Below are positions 33,801-46,547 of a stretch of DNA of 64,000 bases, piece after piece. The first letter of the stretch is position 1, and every line of letters starts with the position of its first letter. A program made the translations under genes and the position numbers. The notes under the pieces were generated by a model, which did not search any database, had not been told where the DNA came from, and saw only the letters and a list, made by a program, of their open reading frames with translations. The stretch is from Aquila chrysaetos chrysaetos. Taxonomy: Eukaryota; Chordata; Aves; Accipitriformes; Accipitridae. The stretch covers positions 3,472,001-3,536,000 of the forward strand of contig NC_044019.1 of the NCBI RefSeq assembly GCF_900496995.4, given 5' to 3'.

Positions 33801-36800
33801 AGCTGTGTCTATACCTTTGCTGCTTCTGTTCGATGGCTTTGCTTGCTAGTGGGCTTCTTGAGCTGCAGTGCTGGCAAAGTAACAGCAGTTTTGAAAACTG
33901 AAAGGATGTTGGGATTGTTTAGTTTAACTGGCTTCTTCTTCCCCTGCCCCATCAGTTGAGGTAGGTGGTGGAGCACGTTACCTGCCTCAGATCCCTTGAA
34001 TCCTGGGGGACACTCCACGTTACCATGAGCCTGGAGTTGCAGGGACAGAAGGCTTGAAGACCTGGTTAGCTGTGGTTACAGCACAGCTAGAACTGTTGCA
34101 TTCCCCTCAGCATCCCAGCTAAAGAGTGCTGAAACACACTGTTACTGTTGGTGTCAGTGTTTCACTCTTCTAAAACAAACAAGAAAACCTAAACCTTCGG
34201 TCACAGTAATTGTCCTGAATATAATGGAGTAGTTTCTGTTGAACAGAAACCGTCCTGTGGTTCTACTTAAGCTAGATGAACCCTTATCTCTGTGTCAAGT
34301 ATTTTCTCTCCGAAAGTAATCGCACTCTTCAAATAGGTTAAAAGAACTTATTTCCTTCAAAAGGAAGGAAACCTCTAAACCACCTTGCACAGTGGAAGTG
34401 GGGGTGATTGAAATAGCTTAGGCCAACAGTGCTAATTTGAGCATGAGCACAGTGCTTTAAAGAGAAGGTCTTCTGGATCGGGGACAGCCCTTTGTATGGC
34501 ATATAGCATAGCAGTGCTGAACAAAGTCTGGGCTGTATAGGGGCTATAATAATGGAAACGCTGACAAGGCTGGTCTGTGGCTATAGCTGAGCTGCGGGAA
34601 ATAATACGAGGGGCAGCGGTGCTGTCGGAAGTGTGCTGCTATGTACTGTAACTAAAAAATTGGTAGACATCTCAGTGAAGTGATGTCCCAAACCACCTGG
34701 GTGGCAGAGGTGCCAGTACATCCCTTCCACCTGCAGCCCCTTACCGGGGTGCAAGTCGGAGAGGGCTCCTCTTCCTTCCCTGGCCCGTGGAGCAGCTGTA
34801 CGTGCTGGCAGGGGCTCACTTGGCAGCGCGTGTGTGGAGGAAAACAACATTTTTCACCGGTGTATGGCGAAGGGAAAGGAAAAGAGTGAGGCGAGAGGCA
34901 GTGGTTGTGGAAAGGATCAGTTGCCTTTTTAGCACAGACTATAGCTGAGAGGAGAGAGACTGTCAGCAGCGCTGACAGAGTGGGAGGGTCTGCAGGGAAG
35001 GTATGGGTTCCCTCTTAGATCTTTAAGAGCATCTAGAAACCTATCTGCCCTCAGTGTCTGGCTTGCAAAACTTCAGAAAGGACTCAATATTTTTTTCCCC
35101 TCTTCTCAACAAGTGATGTGATTGTCAGCACCACCTTCTGAGAGTCACAAGCTTCCGAGTCCTTTCTTCCACTTGCTGTACAACAGAGTTGTGTGTGTGT
35201 CTGTTACTGATGCTTTAAGCCAGAGTTAAGTTGCAGTCCTGTGTGAAGAAAGCATTAATATTTGAGTGTGTTTTAAGATTCTCAGATGGGCCCTCGTAGG
35301 CAAAGAGACGTTAATTTCTTTACAGTTGGTCCTCATGTTCAGCTTCTCAGGAGCTTGATTTGGAGTAAGATAGCAGCTGTCTGCCACTTGGATCTTTCTA
35401 ACAAGCTCTCACGCAGTGCAGAATTTTCCTTTCTAATTGCAGTATGTGGTTCAGTATGACAAGTCTGAACACTTTCCTTCTTGTCTCTGCAGCTGCTGAA
35501 AAGTCTGAAGAGGCTGTCTGAGTTGCCCATCACAGTTGACATTCTTGTGGTAAGAGCTGTGAAATCTCTCACACTTTCATCGTGTCTGTCAAGTCACTGG
35601 ATAACTGTTTGCCATGGAAATGCTGTTTTCCCTGGAACAGGGTGTGTTGCCTCAGCCACCTGCAACAGCCCGGTGTCACAGACGTGATTGTGATAAGGTT
35701 CTAGAGATTCTGTGAGCATGTCAGAGCAAGTGTGAAGCCATGGAGGACAGTTTGTCATCCTTGGTTCTTCCAAAAGCTTAACACTTGCCTGGGATATGAG
35801 AGTTGGAGCAGTTCCTAACAATAACTGAATCAGCATGAAATTAGGAAGTGCTAATCCTTGAAATTGTTAGTGTCTTCTGTCTTCAAGCTTACTAACAGTC
35901 ATGGTAAATACTAACTTGGTTTATTAATACAAATAATTAGTGTTTGACGAAGGTAGAGTTAAGTTGTCTTTGATTTACAGAACTGTAGTAAAAGATACAA
36001 TGTCTGCTGAAAACATAATATATGTGATATCTTTGCTGTTAGATCAGGGAAGTTTATTTCTACCTAGCAGCCATAGGTAGCAAGTTAACTTTATTCACTT
36101 TGTAGGAAATTTAGCAGAGGTGACTATTTTGCTAAGATGAATTCATGTCTTGGCTCTCTCATGAAGGAGACAGGTGTTGGGAAGACTGTGAACAGTTTAC
36201 GGAAGCACGAGTTTGTAGGAGACTTTGCGAAGAACCTCGTAGCCAGGTGGAAGAAGCTAGTGCCAGTGTCCCAAGAGGCAGATAGGTAAGTGAACCTGTT
36301 TGGTTATCTTGATGGATAAGCTTTGTTATATTTTTGCAGTGGAGATTATGAACTTCTCTGACCAAGGAAACAAAGTGAAGGCTCTGGAAAAACTTGTAAC
36401 ACAAGTGTGCTAACTCTGCATGGGGTTTTTGCCTTGTTTTGGCATAAATTTCCTGCCTCTGCTAGCCACAGAGCATTGGGTTGCTGATGGCTGCAGTTTT
36501 GTGTGAAAGCAGGGGCCGATTTTCAAGAATTTGCAATTTGATGAAGAGATTAACAGTAGATGCCAGAAAAGCGCCCTTCATAAAGCAAGAGATGCAATCT
36601 GCTTGCTTCCCATTTTATGGTGCTAAAGAGAGGATGTTCTAGGCACAAGTAAAGGAAGTGGCTTGCTTTGAAAGAAGGCTTTTATGTGCAAAAATCCTAT
36701 GGAAACTGAAAGTTAATGCTTGCAAGCATGTTGCAGTAACAAAGCTGTGTTGAACGCAGCAATGAGATAGTTTAGATGTGGGTGATAAAGACCCAGTTAT

Positions 36801-39800
36801 TTATGATAATTTCAATGGCTGTGGTATCCCTGCATGCTTAACTGGCAAACTGGGGGACACGTTTCCCATAGGCACCACACAGCCAGGAGTGTGTACATAT
36901 GGAGAAGTCTCTGTATGCATCTGTCTCTGTCTCTGCTTCCCAGTGAACTGTGAAGTCTCTAGTCCTAGTAAAAATGCTTAATCAATTCCTGCACTAGAAA
37001 TGCAGTTTCTAAATCCCTGAATGTCGCTGTGCCTGAGAGAATTAGTGGTATTCTTGGCACAAAACTAACAAATACAACCCTAGTCTTAAAGAAAGGTTCC
37101 CGTCCACATGGTCCATGGGGAGTGGCTCTTTTCATTCATATTGGCAAGTTTTAATCTAACTATTTTGTTTTCTTATCCCTTCAGAAATAACCTAGATTCT
37201 GAAGACCGTGACTATGAGAGGAGCAGCTCAAGCAAAAGGCATCAAGAACCCTCCCTCAGAGAGGATGAAGAACCTGACCAGGAGTATTCAGAACCCTTCC
37301 AGCCATCTTGCAGCCAGTCCTATAGCCCAGATCACAGGGAAAAGAAGTCCAAAAGGTATCCTAGGCCTGAGAGAGCCCATGAGACTTACGGCTATAGCAG
37401 CCACGAGGGGAAGGGTTGGGGCAGATCTTCCCCAGTGCTCTCTTCAGATCAGGAGTACTCGGACTATGGACAAGCTGTGTCACCTGAGCCAAGTGAGAGC
37501 CCTCAGGATATGTACACAGACCCTTATGCCTCTGAGGAGCAGGAAGAACCGACAGTATTTCATCGGAAAGCCAGTAAAGGCCACAGCTTTCAGGAGAAGC
37601 TGGGGGGAGGCAGGGAGAGGAACCCTGGTGAGTTCTACAACAAAGGGAACATGAGTCGAAGCAAAGAGCACAAGTCTTCTCACAAGAAGCAGCGACTTGA
37701 TGGCAGAGGGGAGGACAGGACCTCTGCCTTCAGCCCAGAAAGATTGCACAAGACCTCTTTTAAAGAGCAACTCCAAGAAGCCCCCATGGCAGGGAGTAGC
37801 AAGGAGAAGCAGAGGATGTCAGATGGTACCAAGAAGGAGAAGAACCGAGAAAGCGGTGCCTCCAGAAAGGAGAAGTTGCACATGTTGCCGCATTTGGAAG
37901 TGTCTTTGGACAACCATGTTAAGAAGCAAAAACATCGGGACTCTGAAAAAAGCAAATTGGAAAAGCCCAAGCTGAGCCTGGAGACCTCTAATACAGAGCA
38001 GGAGAAACGGAAAGCTGAGAGTGAGTCGTCAAATAGGATTAAAGAAAAGGGGATTTCTGGGAGCTTAAAATCTTCAGAGGGGAAGCGCAAAGTCTCCGAT
38101 GTGGACAAAAAATCAATGGGCTTTTCCTCAAATTTTGGGGAGGGGGAAGCAGAGGATGAATTTGAACAACCTACAATGTCCTTTGAGTCATATCTCAGCT
38201 ACGACCAGCCCCAGAAAAAGAAAAAGAAAGCGGCCAAACCCTCTGCGTCAGCTGGGGAGAAAGACCAAGGGCACAGCAAACAGAATGGATCCAAAGCCAG
38301 TACCAACAGCTCAAGCTCAAGTCGGAAAAGTCCAAGCCACAAGCGAACAAGTGAGAAAAAGGCAGAGAAGAAACTACCAGAGGCTCCTCAACCAAAGAGG
38401 GTAAGGTTTGAAGGATCTGAGAGTGAACAAAGAAGGTGGGATCAGCTGCTTTCAGTCCTGCCATCTGGGGCTTACTAGTTTTCCCCTTGGAGGTGCTGGG
38501 CTGTGTTCTGCATCAGGGTGTGCTTGCGGTGTCTCACTGGTATCTAGGTCTGTGACTCTCGGTTCATGCTGGGAGACACTGTGTTTCATATGCCGTGTGC
38601 CGCAGGCATTGCTTTGTCCTGTTAGAGTGGAAGTCTGCTGGAAAAGTGGGTGAAGAGGGAGGGTAAAAAAGAAATGCAATAGGTAAAACCCTGTTTATTC
38701 AAAAATGGAGAGAGTAAAAGAGAACACCTTCAGCTAAATACTCATATGAGAGCATATTGGACATGATACACTTGTTAAGCATGCAGAGTATCTCTAGATA
38801 CGAGCCAACTTAGAACACAGCCTAATATGCAGTGCATCTCCACCTGCTAGGAGGGTTCCCATGTCTCTCCTCTCACGTATTTATGCTTCTCTAAAATGGA
38901 CCTTTTTTTTATCTGTGTCAGTACTACAGTTTTGTGAACTAAATCTATTGGACTCGAGAAATGGGAGAGCTGGTGTTACCATGCAGCTTATTCTAGGAGA
39001 CAGATCTTCTCTCATGAAAGCTTGAAAAATGAGCGATATTTCTGTACATATTCATTGCGACCTGGGTGCCAGGGTTTTGTATATAGATAGGGACTAATGT
39101 GCAAAACCTTTACTCCTTAATCTTTTTACTCAACTTTGAAACGCTTTGCTCTTCAAAAAGTGTTTTTATAATCTTAGCAGCATTTTAAAATTCTGTCGTG
39201 CTATTCATTCTAATAAGTGCCTCATATCAGTTTTAGGTTTTCCTCAGTTTATGAGGTTCCCCTCTCCTCTCCCACTGCAGAGTTTTTTTGCAGGAGGCGG
39301 GAAGAAGAGACAGAATGGGTAAATGAGTGTTTGAGATCAAGGAAATGTTTCTGCCAGCTTTCTCTTCTGTTTTTTGTGTAGTTCTTTGCATTGTTAATCT
39401 GACTTGGGTTCTTGCCAGAGGCCTTCAGCACTGAACCTAGTAGGTTAAAGATGTGGATGACTTGTTGGAGAGAGCTGAGTGATTTAGATCCCAAATTTTG
39501 GCTTCTTTGTATTGACAGCCTAGGCAGAGCCACAGTAATGTGGCAGAAGTGCAGCCTCCCCCTGAGGCTATTTCCTGGTGCAAGCTGATCAGCATTGAGT
39601 GGCTTATTCAAAATATCAAACAAAGTGCAGTTCAGTGCTGTTTGTAAGCTGGCAGGATGTAACATTCTCCTGTATTCCTGGCTTACTTGCATGTACATCC
39701 TCTCCTTCCAGATACTTTTAGATGTGGTACCAACATTACCAGACATCCCACTGCCCCCGATCCAGGCCAATTACCGCCCTCTTCCTTCAATCGAGTCCAT

Positions 39801-42800
39801 TACCTGCTCCCAGACAAAAAGGAAAGGTATGTTGGACAGGAAAACAGGTTTGAAATGGGCTGCAGCCATTGTTTGTGGGAGGGAGTGGATGCTGACTGGA
39901 TTCCAGTCTTTCTGTTGGGGTCTGGTATCCTGCCTCTGATGCCCAGAGCCTAGGTTTCAGAAAAAGGTAGCTGCTTTCCCATGTGCTATAGCAGAAATGA
40001 GGAAGATCCTTTGCTGACGCTTTTTGAGGTTTGGACTTTGGACTTGCCCTTCCTGAACTAGGTTGCAGGTCTCTTAGAGAAGACTTTGCCTTCTAGGTTG
40101 CTTCTGGGTGACTCCAGTTTGTGTCTCCTGTGCCATTCATCAGGGTGGGCTAGCCTTTTCTCTCTTCCTTATCCTGTTCCCTTCTTACTCCAAGTCTTTC
40201 ACTTTACAGCAGTCTCCTCGCCAGTGGAAGAGAGCGAAGCAGGTTTTACAGGCCGCCGGTTGAATTCAAAGATGCAAGTGTATTCAGGCTCTAAAACTGC
40301 CTACCTCCCAAAGATGATGTCTCTGTATCAGCAATGTATCAGAGTCCTCAGTAACAACATTGACTGTAAGTATCTTTCCTCATCTGTCTTAGTCATGTTG
40401 CCACGCAGATAGTACTGAAGTCTTGGTAAATTGTTTGTATATATCCTAGCAGCATCTGGCTTGGAACATGTGAACAGTTAGTTGCCCCTTGTCACAAGAC
40501 AAGCTAACTAATATGGGACATCTCACTGAAAGCTCAGGTGCTGCAGGAATCAGACCCAGCATGCTTTCAGGGACTGCTAAAGCACTGGCAATAGTGGTAA
40601 ACAGATCCTTGATCCTTGTGCAGGCACTTCTTAACTTGGAGATATTGGTACCTGATGACCCACTAGAGCTATTGCACCTATGGTTCTTTTCTCCCTCCCC
40701 TTGTATTGTGTAGTGGCGTGCAGCACTGCTGGTTTTTCCACTGCATTTCAGGGCATCGAGCCCTTTCCTTGGCAAGGAAGGAGCAGGATAAATACTCTGT
40801 GCGTCTTGCTTCTCTCTAGCAATCTATGAAGTGGGTGGTGTCCCTTTCTCAGTGCTGGAGCCAGTATTGGAGAGATGCACCCCAGAACAGCTGTATCGCA
40901 TCGAGGAATGTAATCACGTGAGTGCCTGGGCCTGGGGAAGGGGTAGTGATGTGGGAGTGATGTTCTGTCCTCATCTGCAATAGCAGAATAGTAAAGAACA
41001 ATGCTCTTTACAACACGAGGTGGCTTTTGCTAGTCCTGAGTTCCTGGATTTGCCATCAGCCCATCTCTTGCTGCAAGTTGGCCCCTAAGCTGTCTTGTCC
41101 TCTGTGGTATTCCAGTGACACTGGTGCTAGCTGGTGCTGAGGGAGAGAGGAGTGAAGGTGTTGGGAGGGATCCTAGCTTACACGTGGGTTTGTTTCAGGT
41201 CCTTGTTGAGGATACGGATCAACTGTGGCACAATCACTGTCTCCGAGACTTCAAGAACGAGAAGCCAGAAGAGTTTGAGTCCTGGCGGGAGATGTACCTT
41301 CGACTTCATGACGCACGAGAGCAGCGGCTGCTCATGTTAGCACGGAACATCGGCTCAGCTCATGCCAACAAACCCAAAGGTAAAGTAGGGCTGAATAATC
41401 AGAGAGGTGTCTGGGAATGCTGCCTAGGGGATATCTTAGTGTGGGGAAGGTCTTTTGGAATGACTGGTTTAAATCTAGTCCAATTTAGGAGTTGCTTAGC
41501 GCTCTGTTCTTTATGCAGTGGCCTTTGCTTAATGGCTTAGCAGGCTCTCGATTTCATCTATAGTGCTGCTGATGCAGACTAGACAGAGCAGTATTTTACA
41601 GCAAGAACATGTAGGTCTGCAGAGGCACCTCCTGTTCCACAGTGGCTTCTACATGCTGGGGTTGAAGAAAACCAGGGTGGGGGGAAGCATTCCTGCTCTT
41701 TTAGTGAACATAATGAGAACTACTGACCTGATCAGTCTTGATTTCTCACAGCCCATGTTGTGACTGCAAAAGGTTCAGATCTTAGGGAGGAGGCTATCAC
41801 CAGAGCTTTGGAATGGATGGGTGGACTGGGGAGAGGTGGTTGGAGCTTGCTGTAATAAGACAAGCACTGAGGAGCCTCCTTTATAGTAAGTTGGATGTAA
41901 GCAATGTTTCCCTCTGGCCTCCTACAGGTAGAGTGGCCAAAATGGCATTTGTGAACTCTGCAGCAAAGCCCCCTCGGGATGTACGAAGGAGACAAGAGAA
42001 GTTTGGAACTGGAGGACCTCTTCTGCCAGAGAAGACCAAGTGAGTGTTTCTCAGTAGCCCTTGCCGTTTAGGGCCTCTTTTCCTGTGGGCTTCTGCCAGC
42101 TTCCCCCTGAAGTTCTGCATCCTGGCAGAAAAGGATACTGTGTGTCTGGGAGGTACTTTTGCAGTGAAACTTGTAACTGAAATAGCTTCTTTCTTGCTGG
42201 GAAGCTGGAGATCCTGGTCACTGCTGGTTCCATGTGGTATCAGCCAAGCTGCTGTTAACAAATGTGGCTCGTGTCTGAAGAATTGCATCAAACCACAGTG
42301 ACTCCTTTACTGGAATGTCTTTCCCATCTCTGTTTCAGAATAAAACCAGTCCTGTACACATCTAGCAAAAGCCACACTCGTGTGAGTGAGGAGCAGTCCT
42401 ATGATGGGCCCAGCACCAGCAGTGCCCATTCTGTCCCATCTTCGGGTAGCACCTTCTCCTCCTATGACCCCAGGAAACCACCAGTGAAGAGTAAGTACAA
42501 ACCACAGAACCTCCATGTGGTCTCCTAGAGCTCCTCCTTTACAAACGCACAAATCTGCTGCTTCTGCCGTAAGAGAAATCTAGGCTATGCAGGAGGGTTG
42601 ATGTTGGCGGCCTCTCTCCTCTCCGTAAGGAGAGGGTGATAAAGTCTGTTCAAACTTCTTGCACAAGAAAAAGCATAGGGAAACATCCAACTCACTTGCC
42701 TGCTCAGTGCTGACTGTATCAGGCTGTCCTAAAGGTACTAGTGAGGCAGAAACCCTGCCTTACCCCTCCTGCTGTCCTTCTGTGTCTGTCCAGCTGTTTG

Positions 42801-43145
42801 GAACAATGAAATTGTAATGCAGCTCCCTGGGGAAGAAAGCAGGGAGAGTTTAACCAGAGAACTGTGTTCCTGCGGTGCAGAAAGCAGAGTGGGCTCTCCT
42901 TGGTCTGTGATGTGAAAATACGATAGCCTACGATCGGAGAGCACACACGCCTGCTGTGCATCTGTTTTGCCAGGGCTGCAGCTTTGAATTGCTCTCTGCT
43001 CTCCTAGTCTGTGACTGCTGCTTTAATGCATGGGGGTTTTTTTTGTTTTGATTTGTTTTTTTTTTTTTCTTTCTCTGTTGCAGAAATTGCACCCATGATG
43101 GCAAAGACTATCAAAGCTTTCAAAAACAGGTTTTCTCGGAGATAA
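30098..43145 (+). CDS. ELOA: ELOA (elongin A, TCEB3), 11 exons, 779 aa
   Basis: Elongin A stimulates RNA polymerase II elongation and, with elongin B/C and cullin 5, ubiquitinates stalled polymerase in the nucleus. Exons: 30098-30169, 35493-35549, 36167-36285, 37185-38400, 39712-39826, 40210-40365, 40820-40917, 41199-41379, 41928-42039, 42339-42490, 43084-43145; phases close exactly. The N terminus is a TFIIS N-terminal (LW-type) domain ([24 protein letters not shown]). The large fourth exon encodes a charged Ser/Lys/Glu-rich region ending in the conserved [20 protein letters not shown]. The elongin C-binding BC box is SLYQQCIRV (564-572), followed by [25 protein letters not shown]. The C terminus is [16 protein letters not shown], as in other vertebrates. 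The start codon is embedded in a YY1-type motif. Intron 1 is 5.3 kb. Confidence 0.98.
30170..35492. other. ELOA intron 1
   Basis: 5.3-kb intron, CpG-rich at its start. It contains a 22-T run at 33193-33214. No coding exon, RNA gene or recognisable transposon seen. Confidence 0.7.
33193..33214. repeat. T(22) homopolymer
   Basis: Uninterrupted T run inside ELOA intron 1. Confidence 0.9.
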
Positions 43146-43482
43146 GTTTGCAGTGCAGATCTGGGACTTTCCCTCTCATGGGGGAGTGGCACTGAAGGGG
43201 GAGAAGGTACCCGAACAGCTCTTTTCTTTGAACTTTTTGGAGGCTGCAGCTGCTGGGAGAAGCTTTGATCTGCACAAGACAACAGCACAGTATTTTATCT
43301 TTTATTCTGGTCCTTTTCTCAGTGTCAAGTCCCCCTCTTTTTCCCCTGCCCTTAACATCCTGTTTCTAGTTTTGTCATCTGTCAAAAGAAGGGTGTACAG
43401 AATCTCCTGACACAAGAAAATGTGAAGTCTTGGCACCTGCTGAGAGTGGAAGATCCAGAGACTATTAACTATTTAACCTTTT

Positions 43483-43488
43483 AATAAA
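43483..43488 (+). terminator. ELOA proximal poly(A) signal
   Basis: AATAAA in an AT-rich context 338 bases after the ELOA stop. Confidence 0.75.
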
Positions 43489-43976
43489 TTATAAAATGGT
43501 TTTAATTAATATTTTGCCCCTCTATCCTGCTGGTATTATTTATGTCGCTCCCAGTAGTCTTCCCCCCTCCCAATCCAGTACACGGGCCAGCCTTCCTGTG
43601 ACTAGAGCTGGCAGGAATCCATCTGTCTGAGTGGACACTGGGTGTCATGGGAGTCTTTCCTCGTGATCTGGTACCTGCTGGGCCCAAAGTCCTTCCTGAA
43701 CTCTCTGGGACAGGTAGGACTGGTGGCCCATCTGCTTGTCGCAAGCGCATCAAGTCCTGAGGCTTTGCTCTCATGTATGTTAATAAAATCTTAGCTCTCA
43801 ACCTTCTCTCTGCTGTTACTGTAGATCTTGTACAGATGCTTACGTTGTTGTGCAGGGATGCCAGGAGCCACTGGGGACTTTTTCTCTGCTGCTGTTGTCT
43901 TCTGCTGGCTACTGGGAATAAAACTATGAGGGGTTTAGGGAGAAATTTTACTGTGCACCAAGTCAGATTTTAACTC

Positions 43977-44008
43977 TTTTTTTTTTTTTTTTTTTGAGAG
44001 AGAGAGAC
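43977..44008. repeat. T-run followed by (GA)n
   Basis: A run of about 19 T followed by GAGAGAGAGAGA, in the ELOA 3' UTR. Confidence 0.85.
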
Positions 44009-44965
44009 AGATAGGGGACTTTGCCTCTGGAACTGAAAACAGTTTTTAAATATCAATGAAGGCATCAGTTTGCCTCTTTTAGTGGAAAGAAGGAATACTT
44101 TTATCTTGTTTTCTGTGTGGAATAGGGAAGGATTTATTTCTGTTTGGAAGCTGGTGGTTAAATCCTGTCTTTCCCCTGTATGTTTTGCTCTGCCCCCCTC
44201 TTTGGAAAAAGCAAGGATTTTAGTCTTTGAACTTGAAACCACTTGACTGGGGTTGGAGGGAAGTGAATAACTGAATCTAGTTTGTTTTTAATGCGTGCAT
44301 ACTTCATAGCAGGAGTTCAAAAAGCTCGGTTGTACTTGGTGTCTGAGGAACTGGAGCTCTGGAAGGAAAAGGTGTGTGACGTGACCCGGCAGACCTAGGG
44401 GTTGGCGGAAGCGTGAGGAAGTGCCCTGGAGCACAGCTCTTCTGGGGAGGTTGGGAGCCTGAGTGATGCATGAGGTGATTTCAGGTGGACTTGCTGAGGC
44501 CGCTGCAGAGAGCGGGGAGCCGGACACAACTGGGCACTCGCTATGAAACGTGAGGCCTTATTGTGGTGAATGTTTCCGCTTGTGGGTTACGTCTGCCTTG
44601 AAAGTGAACTTACCCGGAGGTGGTGCAAACAGAGGATGGAGTTGTTTAGACCCAGGTCATGTGGTGAGGGAGTCGGCCTCTCTGTTAGGGCTCAGAGGTC
44701 TGCCTGGATCGGAAAGGGGAGAGATTCTCCTGTTCCAAGCCATATTTGCTGCCCTAGGACTAGGACTTTGCTGTCTAGGTGGAACAGGTGCTGGTAGTGG
44801 ATGCTGTTGTTGGTAGCTCTTGAGAAGCTCTGGTGCTGGCTTTCTGTGGCTGCCAAATCCTGAACCAGTGGAGTTGTCTGTGCGCACTGACCGGGGGAAA
44901 CCTTGCTGTGAAGAGTCCTCCCTGGAGGGCTCTAGAAAAATCCCTGTATGCTTCTGGTTTCTGTT

Positions 44966-45015
44966 GATTTCTTTCTTTCTTTCTTTTTCTCCTTTTCATT
45001 TTTCTTTCTTTCTTT
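44966..45015. repeat. (TTTC)n microsatellite, interrupted
   Basis: Two blocks of TTTC repeats separated by a short pyrimidine-rich interruption. Confidence 0.85.
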
Positions 45016-46065
45016 GAAACCATTCTGAACACCTGTCTCTTTTTTTATGTTCTTTTCCTGTTTTGAAGGTCTTGGAAAAATGTTCTCAGACTCTCATGTG
45101 CTGTAAGTTTGTTACAGTCCCAGATGCTTTAATGTTACCGTGCAGCATTTCAGTGTGTGTTGTGCTGTAAAATAATGGCTCCTTACTCTTGCATTTTTGC
45201 TGTATTTAATTTTGCTGTATTTTTAATTAGATAACAATATATTATCTTCTGCTGACTGTTGTGCTACCATTTATTTCTCCTCTGTACTTGGGGTAGGGGC
45301 AGAGGGGAGGGAAGGGGAGCCTGGCATTGTGTTCAGGCCCCAGTGGAGCCTTGAGTAGAGGATCTGGGTGAGGCCCGAGAACAACCTTGGGCACTGCTAA
45401 AGTGCCACTTAATTAATACTACAGCTAGATACTCGGATGTGGGTATTGCCCAAAGCGTTGCTGTTACGGGGTGATGTACCTTGCCTCTCGGAGCAGCCTC
45501 TTTGCTCTAGGCTTTGCCAGCTGTGTCTGTATTTTAGCTTAGCTGGAGTGCAGGGGTGGGGGGGGGGACAGAGAGGATCAGATGGGATGCTGTGTCTGAA
45601 TTGACTCTGCTCTGAGTGGGTCCCACTGGTCCTGGGACCGATGCCAACCGCTCTTGCTTCTCTCCCTTTTGCTCAGGCACTGAAACTGTGCGGATGGAAG
45701 AGGTGGGCACCAGCCCTCAGCAGGGAAGGCAGGAGGGTTACTGCCATGAGACACAAACTAAGCAAAGTCTAGGGTAAAAGTGCTTGTGTTGTTCCCAGTC
45801 TCTCGGTGCCCGGGGTGTTACGCTTGTGCAATTTTTCTGTGCTTACACTACATGCGAAGGAACTGAGCAGAGCTGCCTCTTCCCCCTTCGCTGCCCCGCT
45901 GGTGGTGGGATGAGTAATGTGGGCAGGAGGGGGAGTGACTTTGACTTGCATTTGTATTTTGGTCCCCAACTGTGTATATACAATTTTCTATGTTCCTTTT
46001 TTTGTGGTAACTAAGATGAATATTTTAATTAGATAAGTTATATGAAAAGAGGAAAACCATGTCTC

Positions 46066-46071
46066 AATAAA
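46066..46071 (+). terminator. ELOA distal poly(A) signal
   Basis: AATAAA at the end of the AT-rich stretch, just before sequence turns GC-rich at the PITHD1 promoter. Confidence 0.6.
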
Positions 46072-46129
46072 AGCCAAACACTGGACCGTGTCTGCTTGTT
46101 CTTTTCTGTCTCTGAGCAACGACTGTTAA

Positions 46130-46547
46130 ACACGCTATTAGCAAAAACTCTGCGGTCTCTGTGGCCCTTAGGAGGTCTTCTGCTCGGGTATCCCAGCGCC
46201 GGCTGGGGAAGGGGGCGGGGGGGATGCTCCCTTTCCCCCTCCTGGCTGAAACAAGCCCCAAGTCTAAACCGCAGCCGGCGCTGCTGGAAAGCAGCTTTCC
46301 TTCTCCCCCAGCGTCTGGCACTGCCGGTGCAGCCCGGCCTTCCCCGGGGTCGGTCCGAGGTCCTGATTCCGCCCCCCACCCCCGGTTCCCCGGAACAAAC
46401 CCGCCGCTGCTGCTGCTGCTGCTCGGTCCAGCGTGGGGACTTGGCGGGGGGGTGGAGCACGTGCGGCGCCGAGCACCGCCCCCTGGGGCGGTGGGCGGGG
46501 CCGGCGGCGAGCGCGCAGGCGCGGTGGGCGGGGCCGGCGGCGCAGGC
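46130..46547 (+). promoter_or_regulatory. PITHD1 CpG island promoter
   Basis: GC-rich stretch with a CACGTG E-box at 46458-46463, a palindrome CCGCCCCCTGGGGCGG at 46476-46491 (its minus strand reads like a partial CTCF core), and repeated GGTGGGCGGGGCCGG GC-box units before the start codon. Confidence 0.6.
46406..46423. repeat. (CTG)6 tract upstream of PITHD1
   Basis: Short perfect trinucleotide tract about 130 bases before the PITHD1 start codon, in the promoter island. Confidence 0.8.

Larger units (their letters stand above)
43146..46085 (+). other. ELOA: ELOA 3' UTR with tandem poly(A) signals
   Basis: AATAAA occurs at 43483-43488, 43782-43787, 43917-43922 and 46066-46071. The first gives a 0.35-kb UTR and the last about 2.9 kb. 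AT-rich text from 45100 to 46080 with no coding potential suits a long UTR. Which sites are used is not visible from sequence. Confidence 0.6.
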
